Below, in pieces: positions 1 through 9,421 of a DNA stretch of 64,000 bases. The number at the start of each line of letters is the position of its first letter. Position 1 is the first letter of the stretch. Below the pieces are notes generated by a model. It saw nothing but the letters and a program-made list of their open reading frames with translations, did no database searches and had not been told where the DNA came from. The DNA is from Pseudomonas sp. MIACH (GTDB lineage: Bacteria; Pseudomonadota; Gammaproteobacteria; Pseudomonadales; Pseudomonadaceae), in assembly GCF_001269925.1 (NCBI RefSeq), contig NZ_LHVO01000013.1:1-64000 (forward strand), written 5' to 3'. The position numbers and the translations under genes are program-made.

Positions 1-68
1 GGTAGCTCAGTCACCTCATCAGTGACTGAACCACCGCTATCGGGAGCAAGCCCCCTCCACATTTTTGT
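1..68. repeat. REPIN, cut by the window edge
   Basis: Bases 34-66 carry the REP core CCGCTATCGGGAGCAAGC followed by CCCCTCCACATTT. The same core lies at 46874-46904, where it is the right arm of a complete REPIN. Bases 1-33 resemble the inner part of that REPIN, so the missing left arm probably lies just outside the window. Such elements in fluorescent pseudomonads are non-autonomous palindromic repeats mobilised by RAYT transposases; no RAYT gene is present here. Confidence 0.7.
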
Positions 69-95
69 CTGTATTGCCAAATTTGGTATGAAAAC

Positions 96-113
96 GCGAC
101 ATGTAAATGTCGC
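96..113. promoter_or_regulatory. Inverted repeat upstream of brnQ
   Basis: GCGACAT and ATGTCGC form perfect 7-base arms around GTAA, about 200 bases upstream of the brnQ start. It may be an operator or the foot of an mRNA leader hairpin. No regulator can be named from the sequence. The rest of 69-306 holds only leader sequence and a GC-rich imperfect hairpin near 219-241. Confidence 0.25.
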
Positions 114-306
114 TTATCGGACAGTTCGCCCCGCAACAGTGCGTTTGTCAGGCTAATTCTGTACCCTAGCCGCCTCTTTATGCGTCCGCCTCCCAAAAGG
201 AAGCTGCGCGCTAGACCGGCCGGTGCCCATAAGGGCCGGCAGCATTTCCCTCATCCATAGGGAATCCCTCTCTAAATTCCGATTCAGTAGTGTGGTATTT
301 CCTCAA

Positions 307-1620
307 ATGAAAGTGTTGAAAAGCCAGGACATCCTGGCGTTGGGCTTCATGACCTTTGCCCTGTTCGTGGGCGCCGGCAACATCATCTTCCCGCCTATCG
401 TTGGTTTGCAGTCCGGGCCTCACGTCTGGATGGCGGCGCTGGGCTTCCTGATCACCGCCGTTGGTTTGCCGGTGGTCACTGTGATCGCCCTGGCCAAGGT
501 CGGTGGCGGTATGGACGCGTTGAGCAGCCCGATCGGCAAGATCGCCGGTGGCCTGCTCGCGGCGGCGGCGTATCTGGCGGTAGGGCCGCTGTTCGCCACC
601 CCGCGTACCGCGACCGTGTCGTTTGAAGTGGGCCTGGCGCCGCTGACCGGCGAAAGCCCGCTGGCGCTGTTCCTCTACAGCTCGGTGTATTTCCTGGTGG
701 TGTTCTTTGTCTCCCTGTACCCAGGCCGACTGCTGGACACCGTGGGTCGTTTCCTGGCGCCGCTGAAGATCATCGCGTTGGCCATTCTCGGTATTGCCGC
801 GTTTGCCCTGCCGGCAGGTGAGGTGGGTGTTGCCACTCCGGAATATGTCGCCGCGCCGTTCTCCCAGGGCTTTGTCAATGGTTACCTGACCATGGATACC
901 CTGGGTGCGCTGGTGTTTGGCATTGTGATCGTCAACGCGATCCGTTCCCGTGGTGTCGAGTCGCCCAAGCTGATCACCCGCTACGCGATCATTGCCGGGT
1001 TGATTGCCGGCGTGGGCCTGGCGCTGGTGTATATCAGCCTGTTCCGTCTCGGGGCGGGCAGCCATGAAGTGGCGGCTGGCGCTGCCAATGGTGCCGCCGT
1101 ATTGCACGCCTATGTGCAGCACACCTTTGGCTCCCTGGGCAGTGGTTTCCTGGCCGTGTTGATTTCGCTCGCGTGCCTGGTCACCGCTGTCGGCCTCACC
1201 TGCGCTTGCGCCGAGTACTTCAGCAAAATCCTGCCACTGTCCTACAAGACCCTGGTCGTGATCCTGGCGCTGTTCTCGCTGTTCGTGTCGAACCTGGGCC
1301 TGACCAAGCTGATTGCGTTCTCGATCCCGGTACTCACCGCGATCTACCCGCCATGCATCGTGCTGGTGGCCTTGAGCTTCTGCAAAGACTTCTGGCAGGA
1401 GCAGGGCCGTATCGTCGGGCCGGTCATGCTGGTGTCGTTCATCTTTGGCTGTATCGACGCGCTCAAGGGTGCCGGCCTCGCGGGCTGGATGCCTTCGCAG
1501 CTGGCGAACCTGCCGCTGAGCGAGCAAGGCCTGGCGTGGTTGGTGCCGTCGGTGATGACGCTGGGTGTGGCGGTCGTCATTGATCGCATGCTGGGTAAGC
1601 GCAGCGAAGCCATCGCATAA
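307..1620 (+). CDS. brnQ: Branched-chain amino acid carrier BrnQ/BraB
   Basis: Inner-membrane carrier of the LIVCS family, which imports leucine, isoleucine and valine with Na+ or H+. The 437-residue product is hydrophobic throughout, about 12 membrane segments, and opens [30 protein letters not shown]; the GAGNIIFPP segment is typical of the family. Its length equals that of P. aeruginosa BraB as I recall it. I chose ATG 307 over an upstream in-frame ATG at 223 because the 28 extra residues are hydrophilic and do not fit the family N-terminus. It stands alone and ends in a strong terminator. Confidence 0.93.
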   Translation: MKVLKSQDILALGFMTFALFVGAGNIIFPPIVGLQSGPHVWMAALGFLITAVGLPVVTVIALAKVGGGMDALSSPIGKIAGGLLAAAAYLAVGPLFATPRTATVSFEVGLAPLTGESPLALFLYSSVYFLVVFFVSLYPGRLLDTVGRFLAPLKIIALAILGIAAFALPAGEVGVATPEYVAAPFSQGFVNGYLTMDTLGALVFGIVIVNAIRSRGVESPKLITRYAIIAGLIAGVGLALVYISLFRLGAGSHEVAAGAANGAAVLHAYVQHTFGSLGSGFLAVLISLACLVTAVGLTCACAEYFSKILPLSYKTLVVILALFSLFVSNLGLTKLIAFSIPVLTAIYPPCIVLVALSFCKDFWQEQGRIVGPVMLVSFIFGCIDALKGAGLAGWMPSQLANLPLSEQGLAWLVPSVMTLGVAVVIDRMLGKRSEAIA

Positions 1621-1643
1621 CAAGCGGGTTTCATGCAGTACGG

Positions 1644-1680
1644 AAATGCCTCGTATCAATCGATACGGGGCATTTTTTTT
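1644..1680 (+). terminator. Rho-independent terminator after brnQ
   Basis: A 14-base stem (AAATGCCTCGTATC, one G-U pair) closes an AATC loop at 1658-1661. It is followed by eight T residues ending at 1680. Confidence 0.9.
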
Positions 1681-1763
1681 GAGCCGCGGGCAGTGTCTTT
1701 TTCTTTGCGCTAACGTCGAACAGACGCAAAAAGTTTTTCAATCTCGTTTCTGCAAGGACCCGC

Positions 1764-2501
1764 ATGTCGTTCGTCGAAGCCAATCAGATCCACCTGCTTG
1801 CCGCCCTCTGGTTCATCCTGTGTTGGGGCGGCTACACCCGTTATGCCACTTGGAAAGCCCGAGATACCGCGTGCCTGGCCAGCGTGCTGCATTTGTATCG
1901 CGAAGACTGGATGCGCCGCATGTTGCTGCGCGACAACCGCATCGCCGACGCCAGTGTGATCGGCAACCTGGAGCGTAACGCCTCATTTTTCGCCTCCAGC
2001 ACCTTGATCATTCTCGCCGGTATTCTCACGGTGCTGGGTGCCTCCGAGCGTGCGGTGTCGTTGTTGGCGGACATACCCATGGTGCAGCAAGCCTCTCAGG
2101 GGATGTCGGAGATCAAGTTGCTCTGCCTGGCGCTGGTCTTCGTCTATGCGTTCTTCACCTTCAGTTGGTGCATGCGCCAGTACAACTTTGCAGCAGTGCT
2201 GGTAGGCTCGGCACCGATGATCGGTGAGCGGCATGTGTCGGAGCAGGAGCGCAAGGCGTTTGCCCTGCGTGCGGCGCGGGTAATCTCAATGGCTGCCAAC
2301 CAGTTCAACTTTGGCCTGCGCGCTTATTACTTCGGCATGACCATGCTGGCGTGGTTTGTCAGTCCCTGGTTGTTCATGTTGATGAGCGCCGGGGTGGTGT
2401 TGGTGCTGTACCGTCGGGAGTTTCATTCCGACGTACTGCAAGTGATGGTGTATACGCAGACGGATACGCCGCTGCCGGAGGCCGTCAAAGAAGCGGCTTA
2501 G
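1764..2501 (+). CDS. DUF599 membrane protein
   Basis: A 245-residue inner-membrane protein of the DUF599 family, whose function is unknown. Predicted membrane segments lie near residues 8-24, 72-92, 116-136 and 190-220, with a basic RRMLLRDNR stretch between the first two. The family signature is the N-terminal part (HLLAALWFILCWGGYTRYA) and the NASFFASSTLIILAG segment. AAGGA lies about 6 bases before ATG 1764. It is a single gene between two terminators, so it is probably transcribed alone. Confidence 0.8.
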   Translation: MSFVEANQIHLLAALWFILCWGGYTRYATWKARDTACLASVLHLYREDWMRRMLLRDNRIADASVIGNLERNASFFASSTLIILAGILTVLGASERAVSLLADIPMVQQASQGMSEIKLLCLALVFVYAFFTFSWCMRQYNFAAVLVGSAPMIGERHVSEQERKAFALRAARVISMAANQFNFGLRAYYFGMTMLAWFVSPWLFMLMSAGVVLVLYRREFHSDVLQVMVYTQTDTPLPEAVKEAA

Positions 2502-2547
2502 TGCGCTCCAGCCTATTAACGCGGCGAATAAAAACAGCAGACAAAGT

Positions 2548-2579
2548 AAAGCCCGCTATCTAAGCGGGCTTTCTTTTTG
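2548..2579. terminator. Terminator between convergent genes
   Basis: AAAGCCCGCT and AGCGGGCTTT form a perfect 10-base stem around ATCTA, followed by a T-rich tract. It sits between the DUF599 gene and the convergent lipoprotein gene and can work in both directions. Confidence 0.85.
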
Positions 2580-2605
2580 CAGCAAAGCTATTTCATGCCG
2601 CGGTA

Positions 2606-2857
2606 TCAAGAACCGGTGGCAGGGGTAGCAGGTGCTGCTTCTTTTGCGGCGGCTGCGTTCGATTCAGCCTGAGCTTTGGCAGCATCGGCGTTTTCTTTCG
2701 CAGCGTCGTTCACTTTATCCTGAGCTTTCGCCATGTCTTTTTGAGCTTGCTCGGAATGTGCTGCGGCGTCTTGGGCTTTGTCTTCGGATTTTTTATCGCA
2801 AGCAGCGAGACCGAGGGCAGCGGCCAACATCATGGAAATAGCTAAAGTCTTACGCAT
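2606..2857 (-). CDS. Small Ala/Lys-rich lipoprotein
   Basis: An 83-residue predicted lipoprotein. The signal peptide MRKTLAISMMLAAALGLAAC ends in the lipobox LAAC with Cys20 as the lipidated residue. The mature part is low-complexity, rich in Ala, Lys, Glu, Asp and Gln with AKAQDKVNDAAKENADAAKA-type heptads, so it is probably a helical rod in the periplasm. AAGGAG stands 9 bases before ATG 2857; an upstream in-frame ATG (2902) would bury the signal peptide. The function is unknown; such abundant small lipoproteins often serve the envelope (inference). Confidence 0.75.
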   Translation of the reverse strand: MRKTLAISMMLAAALGLAACDKKSEDKAQDAAAHSEQAQKDMAKAQDKVNDAAKENADAAKAQAESNAAAAKEAAPATPATGS

Positions 2858-3015
2858 GGGGTGTTTCTCCTTAGTGAAGATATCTTCTGGCCTTTCGAGC
2901 ATGGCAGTTCAGCATTAGTTCCTTTTATTCCACAGATATATAAACCGCAGTCTCAAAGGAACTTTCACCCCTAGCGCCCATTTCGCACATCAACACTAAT
3001 AAGAGTCTTGAACGA

Positions 3016-3492
3016 ATGACCGGAAATCCCTTGTTAGAGCGCGCGACGCGTTTTGTCTCAGCCTTGCGCCATTGTCAGGTGCTGGGTATCACGGCTCATC
3101 GCGCCAGCGAAGACGGCATTACGTTGCTCATGCCTTACGCGCCACAGCTGGTGGGTGATCCCCAGACCGGCGTGATCCACGGTGGCGCGCTGACCTCCTT
3201 GATGGACACGGCCTGCGGCATGGCCACCCTGTGTGTCCTGCCGGAGTTCGAGGTGTGCCCGACCCTGGACCTGCGTGTCGACTATATGCATCCCGCCGAG
3301 CCCCATAAACCGGTGTATGGCTTCGCCCAGTGCTACCGGGTGACGGCTGACGTGATCTTTGCGCGCGGTTTTGCCTACCAGGACGATCCGCAACAACCCA
3401 TCGCCCATGTGGTCGGCACCTTCATGCGCATGGGCAAGCGCCTCAGGGGCACACAAGGGCTGGACAGCACGATCAAGGGAGAGCAGGCATGA
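3016..3492 (+). CDS. PaaI-type hotdog thioesterase
   Basis: A 158-residue single hotdog-fold protein of the PaaI/YdiI thioesterase group, which hydrolyses acyl-CoA or acyl-ACP thioesters in the cytoplasm. The helix motif GVIHGGALTSLMDTACGMA at about residues 53-71 carries the usual HGG turn and catalytic Asp, and DLRVDYMHPA matches the family strand. It overlaps the next thioesterase gene by four bases (ATGA), so the two are translationally coupled and may form a heteromer. The substrate cannot be read from sequence. Confidence 0.82.
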   Translation: MTGNPLLERATRFVSALRHCQVLGITAHRASEDGITLLMPYAPQLVGDPQTGVIHGGALTSLMDTACGMATLCVLPEFEVCPTLDLRVDYMHPAEPHKPVYGFAQCYRVTADVIFARGFAYQDDPQQPIAHVVGTFMRMGKRLRGTQGLDSTIKGEQA

Positions 3493-3941
3493 CGCATCGA
3501 TTCAAGACCCGACTGGAGCAGGCTCATCAGCGGGGCAGCTACGACGAACTGTTGGACCTGATCCCCTACGCCAAACTGATCGGCATCGAATGCACCCGGT
3601 TGGGCGATGAGTTGCTGTTTCGCCTGCCGGCACACAAGGACAATATTGGTAACCCTATATTGCCGGCGCTTCACGGCGGAGTGATTGCCGGCTTTATGGA
3701 ACTGGCGGCGGCGCTGCACCTGCTGGTGTTTACCGGCGCGCCAGGTCTCCCGAAAATCATCGATTTCTCCCTCGATTACCTGCGTGCCGGCCAGTTTCGC
3801 GACACTTACGCCAAATGCCAGGTGTGGCGACAGGGCCGACGGGTGGCGAATGTCGCGATCACCGCCTGGCAAAGCACTGCCGCCGAACCGATTGCCACCG
3901 CCCGTGCGCATTTCAAGATTGAGGAAACAAGCCGCCCTTGA
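3489..3941 (+). CDS. Second PaaI-type hotdog thioesterase
   Basis: A 150-residue hotdog protein paralogous to its upstream neighbour. It has PALHGGVIAGFMELAAALHL where the neighbour has GVIHGGALTSLMDTA, so the acidic residue in the helix is Glu rather than Asp. IIDFSLDYLRAG matches the next family strand. The start overlaps the previous stop (ATGA at 3489-3492). The pair precedes htpG with an 89-base gap. Confidence 0.8.
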   Translation: MTHRFKTRLEQAHQRGSYDELLDLIPYAKLIGIECTRLGDELLFRLPAHKDNIGNPILPALHGGVIAGFMELAAALHLLVFTGAPGLPKIIDFSLDYLRAGQFRDTYAKCQVWRQGRRVANVAITAWQSTAAEPIATARAHFKIEETSRP

Positions 3942-4030
3942 AATCCTGGTCTTAGCCCCCAACTTTGATGACAACCCGCCGCCAACCCTCAAGGGCGCGG
4001 CCACTGCCATCCAATTGGAGTTTGATGACC

Positions 4031-5935
4031 ATGAGTGTGGAAACTCAAAAGGAAACCCTGGGCTTCCAGACCGAGGTGAAGCAACTGCTGCACCTCATGA
4101 TCCATTCGCTGTATTCCAACAAGGAAATCTTCCTTCGCGAATTGATCTCGAACGCCTCTGACGCTGTCGACAAATTACGTTTCGAAGCCCTGTCCAAGCC
4201 TGAACTGCTGGAAGGTGGCGCGGAACTGAAGATCCGTGTGAGCTTCGACAAAGACGCCAATACCGTCACCCTCGAAGATAACGGTATCGGCATGAGCCGG
4301 GACGATGCGATCACCCACCTGGGGACCATCGCCAAATCCGGCACCGCCGACTTCATGAAAAACCTGTCTGGCGACCAGAAGAAAGATTCGCACCTGATCG
4401 GCCAGTTCGGCGTGGGCTTCTACTCGGCCTTTATCGTGGCCGACAAGGTTGAAGTGTTCAGCCGTCGTGCCGGCCTTGACGCCAGCGAAGGCGTGCACTG
4501 GTCTTCCAAAGGCGAGGGCGAATTTGAAATCGCCACCATCGACAAGGCTGACCGTGGTACCCGCATCGTCCTGCACCTCAAGTCCGGTGAAGACGAGTTC
4601 GCCGATGGCTGGCGCCTGCGCAATATCATCAAGAAGTACTCCGACCACATCGCCTTGCCGATCGAGCTGCCGAAAGAACAAGCGGCCGCCGAAGGTGAAG
4701 AGAAGCCTGCCGAGGAATGGGAAACCGTTAACCGCGCCAGTGCCCTGTGGACCCGTCCGCGTACCGAGATCAAGGACGAGGAATACCAGGAGTTCTACAA
4801 GCACATCGGTCACGACTACGAAAACCCGCTGAGCTGGAGCCACAACAAGGTCGAAGGCAAGCTGGAATACAGCTCGCTGCTCTATGTGCCGGCCCGTGCG
4901 CCGTTCGACCTGTACCAGCGTGAAGCGCCGAAAGGCCTGAAGCTGTACGTGCAGCGCGTGTTCGTGATGGACCAGGCAGAGTCGTTCCTGCCGCTGTACC
5001 TGCGCTTTATCAAGGGCGTGGTCGACTCCAATGACCTGTCGCTGAACGTGTCGCGGGAAATCCTGCAAAAAGACCCGATCATCGACTCCATGAAGTCGGC
5101 GCTGACCAAGCGTGTACTCGACATGCTGGAGAAACTGGCGAAGAACGAGCCTGAGCAATACAAGGGCTTCTGGAAAAACTTCGGTCAGGTCATGAAAGAA
5201 GGCCCGGCAGAAGATTTCGCCAACAAGGAGAAAATCGCCGGTCTGCTGCGCTTTGCTTCCACCCAGGGTGAAGACGGCGAGCAGGTCGTTTCCCTGGCCG
5301 AGTACCTGGCTCGTGCCAAGGAAGGTCAGGACAAGATCTACTACCTGACCGGCGAAACCTATGCCCAGGTCAAGAACAGCCCGCACCTGGAAGTCTTCCG
5401 CAAGAAAGGCATCGAAGTGCTGCTGCTGACCGACCGTATCGATGAGTGGCTGATGAGCTACCTCAACGAGTTCGACGGCAAATCCTTTGTCGACGTAGCT
5501 CGTGGCGACCTGGACCTGGGCAACCTGGACTCCGAAGAAGAGAAGAAAGAAGCCGAAGAAGTCGCCAAGGCCAAAGAAGGCCTGGTGGAGCGGATCAAGG
5601 CGTCCCTGGGCGATGCCGTCAGCGAAGTGCGGGTTTCCCATCGTCTGACCGATTCCCCGGCGATCCTGGCTATCGGCGAGCAGGACCTGGGCATGCAGAT
5701 GCGCCAGATCCTTGAAGCCAGCGGCCAGAAGGTCCCGGACTCCAAGCCGATCTTCGAATTCAATCCGGCTCACCCGTTGATCGAGAAACTCGACGGCGAG
5801 CAGAGCGAAGAGCGGTTTGGCGACCTGTCGCACATCCTCTTCGACCAGGCGGCCCTGGCCGCTGGCGACAGCCTCAAAGACCCGGCCGCCTATGTGCGCC
5901 GACTGAACAAGCTGTTGGTTGAACTGTCGGTTTGA
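4031..5935 (+). CDS. htpG: Molecular chaperone HtpG (Hsp90)
   Basis: Cytosolic Hsp90 ATPase that remodels client proteins with DnaK. The 634-residue product has the N-terminal GHKL ATP site: [15 protein letters not shown] (Asn41), DNGIGM and [11 protein letters not shown]. The middle domain shows the conserved [10 protein letters not shown], and the C-terminal dimerisation domain ends in [13 protein letters not shown] chose ATG 4031 ([18 protein letters not shown]) because it gives the usual family N-terminus and a GGAG sequence lies about 11 bases upstream; ATG 4025 is the close alternative. No sigma-32 promoter was confidently identified. Confidence 0.97.
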   Translation: MSVETQKETLGFQTEVKQLLHLMIHSLYSNKEIFLRELISNASDAVDKLRFEALSKPELLEGGAELKIRVSFDKDANTVTLEDNGIGMSRDDAITHLGTIAKSGTADFMKNLSGDQKKDSHLIGQFGVGFYSAFIVADKVEVFSRRAGLDASEGVHWSSKGEGEFEIATIDKADRGTRIVLHLKSGEDEFADGWRLRNIIKKYSDHIALPIELPKEQAAAEGEEKPAEEWETVNRASALWTRPRTEIKDEEYQEFYKHIGHDYENPLSWSHNKVEGKLEYSSLLYVPARAPFDLYQREAPKGLKLYVQRVFVMDQAESFLPLYLRFIKGVVDSNDLSLNVSREILQKDPIIDSMKSALTKRVLDMLEKLAKNEPEQYKGFWKNFGQVMKEGPAEDFANKEKIAGLLRFASTQGEDGEQVVSLAEYLARAKEGQDKIYYLTGETYAQVKNSPHLEVFRKKGIEVLLLTDRIDEWLMSYLNEFDGKSFVDVARGDLDLGNLDSEEEKKEAEEVAKAKEGLVERIKASLGDAVSEVRVSHRLTDSPAILAIGEQDLGMQMRQILEASGQKVPDSKPIFEFNPAHPLIEKLDGEQSEERFGDLSHILFDQAALAAGDSLKDPAAYVRRLNKLLVELSV

Positions 5936-5945
5936 TACCGTTGTA

Positions 5946-5972
5946 GAAAAACCCGCTTCGGCGGGTTTTTTC
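5946..5972 (+). terminator. Terminator after htpG
   Basis: AACCCGC-TTCG-GCGGGTT hairpin with a stable UUCG-type tetraloop followed by a T tract, 11 bases after the htpG stop. Confidence 0.9.
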
Positions 5973-6001
5973 GTTCTATCGCCCCTCAACTGGAGTAAAT
6001 G

Positions 6002-6730
6002 ATGAGCCAAGTCACTGTGCGTTCCGTGGTCTATCAGATTGATGGCCAGTCGTATGAAAGCCGCCTGGCGTTTGATGCCAGCCAAAAGAACCCGCTGCCC
6101 GGCCTGCTGATGGCGCCGAACTGGATGGGGGTGAGTGCGGGGGCCGAAGAAATCGCCAAGAGCGTTGCCGCAAAGGGCTACGTGGTGCTGATCGCCGACC
6201 TCTACGGGCAAACCGTGCGCCCGTCGAACGGCGATGAAGCCGGCGCCGCAATGATGCCGTTGAAGAATGATCGCCCGCTGCTGAACAAGCGCATGCAGGC
6301 GGCCTTTGAGCAACTGCAGGGCCAGACCGAAGCGGCAGTGGACACCTCGAAGCTCGCCACCTTTGGTTTCTGCTTCGGCGGGTGCTGCTCCCTGGAGCTG
6401 GCGCGTACCGGTGCGCCATTGAAGGCTACCGTATCGTTCCACGGTACTCTCGATACGCCGAATCCGGCCGATGCGAAAAACATCCAGGGTTCAGTGCTGG
6501 TGCTGCACGGTGCTTCCGACCCGCTGGTGCCGAAAGAGCAACTGCCTGCGTTCGAAGATGAAATGAACGCGGCCGGCGTGGACTGGCAATTGCTGAGCTA
6601 CGGCGGTGCGGTGCATTCCTTCACTGACCCGGATGCCAATGTGCCGGGCAAGATGATGTACGACGCGAAGACCGCTGCACGGGCCTTCCAGTCGATGCAT
6701 AACTTGCTGGATGAAGTGTTCAAGGGCTAA
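6002..6730 (+). CDS. Dienelactone hydrolase family protein
   Basis: A 242-residue alpha/beta hydrolase of the dienelactone hydrolase family. The nucleophile elbow is GFCFGG with Cys124, the expected nucleophile of this family rather than Ser. SDPLVP supplies the acid and AVHSFTDP the His near residue 203. The substrate is probably not a chlorocatechol-derived lactone, since no catechol genes are near. TGGAG at 5991-5995 favours ATG 6002 over ATG 5999. In P. aeruginosa a homologue also follows htpG. Confidence 0.88.
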   Translation: MSQVTVRSVVYQIDGQSYESRLAFDASQKNPLPGLLMAPNWMGVSAGAEEIAKSVAAKGYVVLIADLYGQTVRPSNGDEAGAAMMPLKNDRPLLNKRMQAAFEQLQGQTEAAVDTSKLATFGFCFGGCCSLELARTGAPLKATVSFHGTLDTPNPADAKNIQGSVLVLHGASDPLVPKEQLPAFEDEMNAAGVDWQLLSYGGAVHSFTDPDANVPGKMMYDAKTAARAFQSMHNLLDEVFKG

Positions 6731-6734
6731 ATCT

Positions 6735-7631
6735 TCAGCGCCTGTTCCGACTTGCCTCCGATGAAGCCGGAACAGGCAACTCAATTCTTTCAGTTTCACC
6801 CGGCACCGTCGGCCAATCCCCATCGGCCCAGCGCTGCCTGGCCTGCTCGATCTTCAACGGATCGCTAGCGACAAAATTCCAGTTGATCCGCCGCGGCCCA
6901 TCCAGTGGCGCCCCGCCAAACACCACCACGTGGCAATCGCTGTCGGCGAACAGAGTCATCTCCTGTCCAGTCGGCAATACCACCAGGCTGTGGACCTCAA
7001 GCCGCTCGCCCTCCAATTGTGCTTCACCCTCCAGCACATACACTGCGCGTTCCTCGTGCTCGTCGGGAATCAGCAGGGTCGTGGCCGTTTGCATCTGCAC
7101 ATCTGCATACAAGGTAGGGGACAGCACCGGTACCGGTGATTTGAGGCAGAAGCCGCTGCCGGCGATCAGGCGAATTCGCACACCCAGGTTGTCACTCAGC
7201 GGCAGGCTCGACGCCGGGTGATGACTGTAATGCCCCGGCCCCTCTTCGTGGTCCTTGGGCGATGCCAGCCACACCTGCAGGCCATGCATACTGAAACCGC
7301 GTGCCTTGAGGGCGTCGGGTGTGCGCTCGACATGGGCAATCGCGCTGCCGGCGGTCATCCAGCTGACATCGCCGGCCTCTACCACTTGGTTGGAGCCCAG
7401 GCTGTCCTTGTGCTGCAGTGCGCCGTCAAACAGATAGGTGAGGGTGGACAGCCCGATATGCGGATGTTGGCGGATATTCATGCCGCTCCCCGGTTCGTAG
7501 CGGGTGGGCAGCATATGGTCGAAAAACACAAACGGCCCGACGCTGCGGCATTCGCGCGAGGGCAGCGGGCGCAGGATCGGCTGGCCTTCGACATCTTCGG
7601 GGCGAGGGCGGATCACGGTGAGGGTGGTCAT
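6735..7631 (-). CDS. Pirin family protein
   Basis: A 298-residue bicupin of the pirin family. The N-terminal cupin carries FDHMLP, RQHPHIGLSTLTYLFDG (metal His pair) and GDVSWMTAGSAIAHVE. The C-terminal cupin begins near residue 170. Bacterial pirins are iron-binding proteins; some act as quercetin 2,3-dioxygenases and others modulate enzymes. Which applies here cannot be decided. The gene ends 4 bases from the convergent dienelactone hydrolase gene. Confidence 0.87.
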   Translation of the reverse strand: MTTLTVIRPRPEDVEGQPILRPLPSRECRSVGPFVFFDHMLPTRYEPGSGMNIRQHPHIGLSTLTYLFDGALQHKDSLGSNQVVEAGDVSWMTAGSAIAHVERTPDALKARGFSMHGLQVWLASPKDHEEGPGHYSHHPASSLPLSDNLGVRIRLIAGSGFCLKSPVPVLSPTLYADVQMQTATTLLIPDEHEERAVYVLEGEAQLEGERLEVHSLVVLPTGQEMTLFADSDCHVVVFGGAPLDGPRRINWNFVASDPLKIEQARQRWADGDWPTVPGETERIELPVPASSEASRNRR

Positions 7632-7695
7632 GGTGCGTCCCAGTCTGAGCGGGTTGGATAGTCTTGAGCATAACCCGCTCGACGGGAGGTTGCCG

Positions 7696-8112
7696 CTATT
7701 GACTGAACGCGCCCTCCGAGAGGCGGGTTTCGATGGTGATCTCAGCGGTGGTCATCAGTTTGTGTACCGGGCAGCGATCAGCCACGCGGTGCAACTCGTC
7801 GCGCTGCTCGTCGGTGAGTACACCCTTGAGCGTCAGCTTGACGTTGAGCTTGTATTTGCCCTTTTGCTCTTCGGTGGCGTCGTGGGTGACTTCCACGGTC
7901 ACGCCGGTCAGGGGGATGTCTTTTTTCTGCGCATAGAGCTTGACCGTCAACGCCTTGCACGAAGCCAGTGCGGCATCGAAATAATCGTGGGGGGAGGGCG
8001 CTGAATCGTCGCCGCCCAGGCTTTTGGGCAGGTCAGTAAACAGCTCGTGGTTATTGATGTTGACGCTGTGGCGGAAGTTATCAGCGTTCAGCGTATTGAC
8101 GGTAACAGGCAT
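7696..8112 (-). CDS. OsmC-like peroxidase family protein
   Basis: A 138-residue OsmC/Ohr-superfamily protein. The two redox cysteines are visible: Cys52 in ALASCKALT and Cys114 in VADRCPVHK. The family reduces organic or inorganic peroxides, though members of this YhfA-like branch are poorly characterised. I chose ATG 8112, with GAGG 6 bases upstream, over a GTG at 8124. It is co-directional with the pirin gene, 64 bases away, so the two may be co-transcribed. Confidence 0.85.
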   Translation of the reverse strand: MPVTVNTLNADNFRHSVNINNHELFTDLPKSLGGDDSAPSPHDYFDAALASCKALTVKLYAQKKDIPLTGVTVEVTHDATEEQKGKYKLNVKLTLKGVLTDEQRDELHRVADRCPVHKLMTTAEITIETRLSEGAFSQ

Positions 8113-8251
8113 GGCGAACCTCACAAGGTGGCAGGATGAAGGTCATGCAGTTATAGAGCATGCTGGCACTTGGGTGTTCCGCGTTTTTTCCTGCTGAACC
8201 CCGATGTGTGGCGCACGGTCTACCCCTATCAGCCCCTATCGAGGTTTTATC

Positions 8252-9274
8252 GTGCCCTGGATCCGCCTGAGTCTTGCCCTATTGCTCACGACCGGCAGCC
8301 TTGCCGCACAGGCTCGCGACTATGCCTACAGCGATGCGCACCTGCATTACGTGGATTTTTTCCAGGAAACGGCGGGGATGGACAAATTGCTCAAGGCGAT
8401 GGCAGAAAATCGCATCGACCACGTAATGATTTCCGGTGTCCCAGTGGCCAAGAAATGGCACGAAGACGAACCCAAGCGTCCGCGTTACTACGCCGGTGAT
8501 GACGCGGATGCCTATTGGTACAGCGCCACTGACGTGATTGTTGCCGCAGCGGTAAATAAACTGACACCTGAACAGCGCCAGCACTTTCATCCGTTTCTGT
8601 CCGGCTTCAACCCCAACGACAAGAACTCGGATGCCCATATCCAGCGCATGCTCGACCTCAACCCGGGGCTCTGGCAGGGCATCGGTGAAGTCTTCACCCG
8701 TCACGACGACCTCACTGCCCTTACGGCGGGCGACACCCCGCGTGCCAATAACGAAGCCATGACGCGCATCTATCACTTGGCGGCGGAAAACGATTTGCCG
8801 GTGATGTTGCACTCCAACATCACCTCCAAGCGCGAGCGCAATCCGCTGTATTTGGCCGAAATCGAAGAGCCGCTGCGCAACCACCCGCACACCCGCTTTA
8901 TCTGGGCTCACGCCGGCACCAGCAAGGAAATCCACCGCCATCAGGTGCAAATGGACTTTTTGCTGCCCACCTTGAGCCGCATGCTTGAGGCTTACCCCAA
9001 CCTGTATATCGACCTCTCCTGGAGCATGCTCACGCCGTACTTGTTGGATGAGGCTGGCAAGCCTCGACCTGAGTGGGTAACGCTGGTGGAGCGCTTCCCG
9101 GAGCGCTTTATGCTGGGTTCGGACGTCGTCGGGCGTTTCAACAAGCTGGGTAAGGAAATGCACCGCTTTGATGTGTTCTTGGATGCATTGCCTGAAGACG
9201 TTGCCCACAAAGTGGCGAGGGACAACTTCCTGGGCATCCTGCCTAAACCTCGTCGCGATGATGGTGCGCGTTGA
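8252..9274 (+). CDS. Exported amidohydrolase-2 family protein
   Basis: A 340-residue TIM-barrel hydrolase of the amidohydrolase-2 group with a signal peptide (VPWIRLSLALLLTTGSLAAQA). Metal-ligand candidates are DAHLHY near the N-terminus, MLHSNI and WAHAGTS in the middle, and GSDVVG near the end. The GTG start at 8252 is preceded by CGAGG and puts the signal peptide at the N-terminus; an ATG at 8204 would add 16 unlikely residues. The substrate is unknown, and periplasmic location is inferred from the signal. Confidence 0.75.
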   Translation: MPWIRLSLALLLTTGSLAAQARDYAYSDAHLHYVDFFQETAGMDKLLKAMAENRIDHVMISGVPVAKKWHEDEPKRPRYYAGDDADAYWYSATDVIVAAAVNKLTPEQRQHFHPFLSGFNPNDKNSDAHIQRMLDLNPGLWQGIGEVFTRHDDLTALTAGDTPRANNEAMTRIYHLAAENDLPVMLHSNITSKRERNPLYLAEIEEPLRNHPHTRFIWAHAGTSKEIHRHQVQMDFLLPTLSRMLEAYPNLYIDLSWSMLTPYLLDEAGKPRPEWVTLVERFPERFMLGSDVVGRFNKLGKEMHRFDVFLDALPEDVAHKVARDNFLGILPKPRRDDGAR

Positions 9275-9370
9275 TACTGCATTTTCGTTTTACGCACATG
9301 CGGCGCAGCTTTGATAACTTCCGGGAGACCGGCTGCAAGGGGGGCGTTGCGGTCTCAAATCCACGCCCAT

Positions 9371-9400
9371 AAAAAAGCCCCGAACCAGTCGGGGCTTTTT
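9371..9400. terminator. Terminator downstream of fabB
   Basis: AAAAGCCCCGA and TCGGGGCTTTT form an 11-base stem around ACCAG. It is flanked by A and T runs, so it works for the amidohydrolase gene and, on the other strand, for fabA-fabB. Confidence 0.88.
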
Positions 9401-9421
9401 CAGGTGATCAACCTGCGGGGC

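Noticed and set aside
4175..6442. Open reading frame of 755 codons antisense to htpG and the hydrolase gene
   Set aside because: It mirrors the GC-rich third positions of the real genes, has no recognisable domain and spans two genes and a terminator.
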